This document shows positions 6,363-8,670 of a stretch of 8,670 bases of DNA, one piece after another; position 1 is the stretch's first letter, and each line of letters begins with the position of its first letter. Source of the DNA: Chloroflexota bacterium (GTDB taxonomy: Bacteria; Chloroflexota; Dehalococcoidia; JABGRK01); assembly GCA_030665485.1 (NCBI GenBank), contig DAOUZV010000047.1:1-8670 (forward strand), in the 5' to 3' direction. A model generated the notes under the pieces. The model worked only from the letters and a program-made list of their open reading frames with translations. It had not been told where the DNA came from and did no database searches. A program made the translations under genes and the position numbers.

Positions 6363-7517
6363 ATGGAAAAAGATGTCGCCATCGTTGGAGTAGGACAAAG
6401 CACCTTTGTCCGTAGCTGTGGCATGACAACCCGAGAGCTTTGCTACGAGGCTTTTGCGGAAGCAATGGAGGGAATCAATCTACAACCAAGTGAGATAGAT
6501 GCCTCCATCATATGCTCGGCACCGGAATATGATAAGCAGCGCAGCCCTGCAGGAGTGATCGCAGAATATTTAGGATTAATTCCACAGCCAACTTTCTATG
6601 TAGAGAGCGTCTGCTCTTCCAGCAGCACGGGACTGCGAGTGGCATACTCGCTGATCAAATCCGGCCTTTACAGAACCGTGGCAGTGGTCGGATTCCAGAA
6701 AATGAGTGAGCTGACTTCCCGCGAGGCCATGGAGCGCATGGGCCGCGGCGCCGATGTTGTGTGGGAATCGCCGTTCGGACTTACCATGCCGGCCGGTTAC
6801 GCCACCTACGCCACAGCCCATATGAATGCATTCGGAACCGAACAGAAGCACATGGCCATGGTCAGGGAGAAGAACTCGGGCTACGGCGCACTCAACGAGA
6901 AAGCGGTTTACCGTAAAAAGCTCAGCGTGGAAGATGTACTGAACTCTGAGATGATCACCTATCCGCTGAAGAAGTTCGACTGCTGCGCCAACGCAGACGG
7001 CTCGTCCTGCATAATCGTTGCCGGCAAGGATGTAGCCAGTAAGATAACCCAAAAACCCGTTTGGATAATGGGGCTTGGTGCGGCCAACGACACCACCTCC
7101 ATGAGCGGCCGCAAGGTGCTTACCGGACTTAAAGCAGCCAAAGATGCGGCAGATGTAGCCTACAAAATGGCCGGAGTCGGGCCTGAAGACATCGATGTTG
7201 CTGAAGTACATGACTGCTTCACCATATCAGAAATACTGGCCTACGAGGACCTTGGCTTTGCCAAGCCCGGCGAAGGCATCAAGCTGCTGGAGGATAAAGA
7301 AACCTACCTCGGAGGCAAAATACCGGTAAACGTTGACGGAGGGCTCCTGTCGAAAGGACACCCAATTGGTGCCACCGGAGGTTCGCAGGTCAGGACCATC
7401 TTCAGGCAGCTCAGAGGTGAAGCTTCAGATATCCAGGTGGATGGAGCCAAAATCGGACTGGTTCACAATATCGGCGGTACGGGAATCTACGGTAACGTGA
7501 CTATTTTGGGGGTGTAG
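6363..7517 (+). CDS. Thiolase-superfamily acyl-CoA acetyltransferase (SCP-x / archaeal DUF35-associated type)
   Basis: A 384-residue thiolase-fold enzyme expected to make or break a C-C bond in beta-ketoacyl-CoA. The nucleophile Cys84 lies in ESVCSSSSTGLR (81-92). EVHDCFT (281-287) takes the place of the NEAFA-type motif. The GHPIGATGG motif (332-340) supplies a catalytic His, and HNIGGTG (368-374) replaces the CxG motif with the second Cys of classical thiolases. This pattern belongs to the SCP-x-like/archaeal thiolases that work with a DUF35 partner, and two DUF35 genes follow immediately. The start has an AAGGGGG Shine-Dalgarno (6351-6357). No clear promoter was found in the 72 nt after rplA, so read-through from the ribosomal operon is likely. 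No HMG-CoA synthase gene is in the window, so a mevalonate role is not shown. Confidence 0.9.
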   Translation: MEKDVAIVGVGQSTFVRSCGMTTRELCYEAFAEAMEGINLQPSEIDASIICSAPEYDKQRSPAGVIAEYLGLIPQPTFYVESVCSSSSTGLRVAYSLIKSGLYRTVAVVGFQKMSELTSREAMERMGRGADVVWESPFGLTMPAGYATYATAHMNAFGTEQKHMAMVREKNSGYGALNEKAVYRKKLSVEDVLNSEMITYPLKKFDCCANADGSSCIIVAGKDVASKITQKPVWIMGLGAANDTTSMSGRKVLTGLKAAKDAADVAYKMAGVGPEDIDVAEVHDCFTISEILAYEDLGFAKPGEGIKLLEDKETYLGGKIPVNVDGGLLSKGHPIGATGGSQVRTIFRQLRGEASDIQVDGAKIGLVHNIGGTGIYGNVTILGV

Positions 7518-7521
7518 CGAA

Positions 7522-7932
7522 ATGGGTTTTGAAAGATTTGGAGTAGTAAGTTTTGCCTCAGAGACACTGGCCTCTGATTTCATAACATATCTCGACGAAG
7601 GCAAGGTAATGGCCACCAAATGCCGCGCCTGTGGTGAGGTCTACTTCCCGCCGAGAATGCAGTGCACCAGTTGCTTTTCCACCGACATCGAATGGTTCGA
7701 CGTAGGCGAGGGCAAGCTGGCTACCTACACGGTCGTGAAATACGGTCCGCTAGGATTTGAGGACGACACTCCTTACACACTGGCGTTGACAGAATTCCCG
7801 AGCGGTGTAAAAGTGTTCGGGCGGCTGGATAAGGCAATCGCAGAAGATGACATCAAAATCGGAATGGCACTCAAGCCGGCAACGGTAAAACTTCCAGATA
7901 ACAGAGTGTCTTACGAGTTCAAGAAGATTTAG
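7522..7932 (+). CDS. DUF35 zinc ribbon/OB-fold protein, copy 1 (thiolase partner)
   Basis: A 136-residue protein of the DUF35 family. Members have an N-terminal rubredoxin-like zinc ribbon and a C-terminal OB-fold and act as scaffold or acyl-CoA-binding partners of thiolases, in archaeal acetoacetyl-CoA thiolase/HMG-CoA synthase and actinobacterial steroid retro-aldolase systems. The ribbon has Cys34/Cys37 (CRAC) and Cys48/Cys51 (CTSC). The OB-fold spans about 60-136, with YGPLGFEDDTPYTLALTEF in the first part. The start lies 4 nt after the thiolase stop, with the G run 7508-7512 as ribosome-binding site, so expression is coupled to the thiolase. Length is typical of the family. Confidence 0.9.
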   Translation: MGFERFGVVSFASETLASDFITYLDEGKVMATKCRACGEVYFPPRMQCTSCFSTDIEWFDVGEGKLATYTVVKYGPLGFEDDTPYTLALTEFPSGVKVFGRLDKAIAEDDIKIGMALKPATVKLPDNRVSYEFKKI

Positions 7933-7942
7933 CTATCTTATC

Positions 7943-7972
7943 TTGACTGTAACTTAACAATAACTATATAAA
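7943..7972 (+). promoter_or_regulatory. Promoter before DUF35 copy 2, probably a duplicated copy of the L10-leader promoter
   Basis: TTGACT (7943-7948) is followed by TATATAAAT, giving TATATA at 16 nt (7965-7970) or TATAAA at 18 nt (7967-7972). The downstream string AAGACAGCGGGTG (7984-7996) is the same as at the start of the L10 leader (8554-8566). From TTGAC to that string the spacing is the same at both sites, which supports common origin. It could give DUF35 copy 2 its own transcript. Confidence 0.55.
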
Positions 7973-8003
7973 TAACTTAGCCGAAGACAGCGGGTGTAGC
8001 GAA

Positions 8004-8501
8004 ATGGGTTTTGAAAGATTTGGAGTAGTAAGTTTTGCCTCAGAGACACTGGCCTCTGATTTTGTAACATATCTCGACGAAGGCAAGGTAATGGCCACCA
8101 AATGCCGCGCCTGTGGTGAGGTCTACTTCCCGCCGAGAATGCAGTGCACCATCTGTTTCTCCACCGATATCGAATGGTTCAACGTCGGTCAGGGCAAACT
8201 GATTACTTATACCACGGTTATGTACGGACCTTTGGGATTTGAAAACGACACTCCCTATACGCTGGCGCTAGTGGAGTTTTCCGGCGGAAGACCGGTAAAA
8301 GGTGAGCTTCCTTACATGCTGCATTATGATGAATGCGCGCAATGCACTGCCCACTCACCGAACTGCCCACTTGCGTTTAAGGTGTTCGGGCGGCTGGATA
8401 AAGCTATCGCAGAGGACGATATCAAAATCGGAATGGCGCTTAAAGCGATTCCAATGACACTGCCCGAGGATAGAATATCCTACGAGTTTAAGAAGGTCTA
8501 A
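8004..8501 (+). CDS. DUF35 zinc ribbon/OB-fold protein, copy 2, with a Cys/His-rich 29-residue insertion
   Basis: A 165-residue paralogue of the preceding gene. The first 49 residues are identical except for one (Val21 for Ile), including zinc-ribbon Cys34/37/48; Cys51 is also kept. The OB-fold follows, but after VEF (90-92) there are 29 extra residues, about 94-124. These contain His107, Cys111, Cys114, His118 and Cys121 (HYDECAQCTAHSPNC), which could bind a second metal. The sequence then rejoins copy 1 at KVFGRLDKAIAEDDIKIGMA. The ribosome-binding site is weak (GGG near 7992). A role as an alternative thiolase partner is an inference from the family and location. Confidence 0.88.
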   Translation: MGFERFGVVSFASETLASDFVTYLDEGKVMATKCRACGEVYFPPRMQCTICFSTDIEWFNVGQGKLITYTTVMYGPLGFENDTPYTLALVEFSGGRPVKGELPYMLHYDECAQCTAHSPNCPLAFKVFGRLDKAIAEDDIKIGMALKAIPMTLPEDRISYEFKKV

Positions 8502-8512
8502 TACCAACTTTC

Positions 8513-8541
8513 TTGACCTGGCACATAAACAAATATATAAT
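8513..8541 (+). promoter_or_regulatory. Sigma-70 promoter of the L10 leader / rplJ operon
   Basis: TTGACC (8513-8518), 17-nt spacer, TATAAT (8536-8541). The start is expected near 8548, just before the L10 leader. It gives rplJ and downstream genes transcription independent of the upstream tuf-rplA genes. Confidence 0.75.
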
Positions 8542-8547
8542 AGATAA

Positions 8548-8666
8548 TTGCTTAAGACAGCGGGTGCCCGTAGATCAGGGCTTAATCTGAAACAGCCTGC
8601 CGAGGCGGAATTACTAAACTAGTATCTAGTAGTAAAGCCCTTGTTTTAAGCAAGGGCTTTATTTTT
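8548..8666 (+). promoter_or_regulatory. Ribosomal protein L10 leader (autoregulatory mRNA structure) with attenuator
   Basis: The conserved elements AGACAGCGGGTG (8555-8566) and CCTGCCGAGG (8596-8605) are those of the bacterial L10 leader, which binds the L10-L7/L12 complex. GCGGG (8560-8564) can pair with CCTGC (8596-8600), enclosing a small TCAG/CTGA hairpin (8575-8578, 8587-8590). A second hairpin, TTACTA..CTAG with CTAGTAGTAA, spans 8611-8635. An intrinsic terminator follows, so control is probably by premature termination when free L10 is plentiful. The regulated gene, expected to be rplJ, lies past the window end. Confidence 0.85.
8634..8666 (+). terminator. Intrinsic terminator (attenuator) of the L10 leader
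   Basis: AAAGCCCTTG (8634-8643) and CAAGGGCTTT (8651-8660) form a perfect 10-bp stem with a 7-nt loop, followed by ATTTTT (8661-8666). AGGGCTT at 8577-8583 in the leader can pair with AAGCCCT (8635-8641), a possible 7-bp antiterminator. Confidence 0.85.
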
Positions 8667-8670
8667 ACCC

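Larger units (their letters stand above)
7510..7991 (+). repeat. Tandem duplication unit 1 (482 bp: thiolase tail, DUF35 copy 1, promoter, L10-leader start)
   Basis: The unit begins at GGGTG in the last codons of the thiolase gene and runs through the first DUF35 gene. It then takes in a TTGACT/TATAAA promoter and the string AAGACAGC, which also opens the L10 leader, up to the next GGGTG at 7992. Unit 2 repeats the same order. Confidence 0.75.
7992..8561 (+). repeat. Tandem duplication unit 2 (570 bp: DUF35 copy 2, promoter, L10-leader start)
   Basis: The unit starts with the same GGGTGTAGCGAA found across the thiolase stop in unit 1, although here it is non-coding. It continues through DUF35 copy 2 and a TTGACC/TATAAT promoter to AAGACAGC before GGGTG at 8562. 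It is 88 bp longer than unit 1; 87 of these are the 29-codon insertion in the gene. Over positions 7992-8151 it matches 7510-7669 at 158 of 160 bases. Confidence 0.75.

Noticed and set aside
7510..8561. Insertion sequence or other mobile element as the cause of the DUF35 repeat.
   Set aside because: There is no transposase, no terminal inverted repeats and no target-site duplication. The microhomology-bounded tandem duplication explains the repeat better.
1..8670. CRISPR arrays, phage genes or defence systems.
   Set aside because: No regularly spaced repeats and no matching genes were seen; all genes are housekeeping or acyl-CoA metabolism.

Overview
The window reads as a stretch of bacterial chromosome at roughly 50% GC, most likely from the Chloroflexota (Dehalococcoidia or SAR202-like). 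This placement is inferred from the style of EF-Tu and the translation genes and from the thiolase/DUF35 content; no database was searched. The backbone is the conserved translation/transcription cluster: tRNA-Thr(TGT), tRNA-Tyr(GTA), tRNA-Thr(GGT), tuf, rpmG, secE, nusG, rplK, rplA, and finally a ribosomal protein L10 leader with its attenuator. The leader ends the window just before the expected rplJ.

Left part (1-1870): a complete acyl-CoA carboxylase carboxyltransferase subunit lies on the minus strand. It is separated from the tRNA-tuf operon by a busy intergenic region of about 300 bp. That region holds a probable minus-strand promoter, a near-consensus plus-strand promoter (TTGACT-17-TATAAT), an intrinsic terminator about 110 nt downstream of it, and an extended -10 promoter directly after the terminator. 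The plus-strand promoter and terminator together define a candidate small RNA or an attenuated leader.

Middle (1870-6290): tRNAs and translation genes are tightly packed. An alpha/beta hydrolase gene sits between nusG and rplK with only 5 and 12 nt gaps. EF-Tu carries a CxCx4CxxC insertion at the end of its G domain.

Right part (6291-8670): a metabolic cassette interrupts the usual rplA to rplJ junction. It consists of a thiolase-superfamily enzyme and two tandem DUF35 (zinc ribbon plus OB-fold) proteins. The two DUF35 genes look like a tandem duplication whose unit also carries a promoter and the first bases of the L10 leader, with a GGGTG microhomology at the junction. The first 160 bp of the two copies differ at only 2 positions, while the following 128 bp are only about 70% identical, which suggests gene conversion. 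The second copy has gained (or the first has lost) 29 residues containing a Cys/His cluster. The thiolase and DUF35 proteins are expected to form a complex for acyl-CoA condensation or cleavage, as known for archaeal thiolase/DUF35 systems and actinobacterial steroid degradation. The substrate cannot be told from the sequence.
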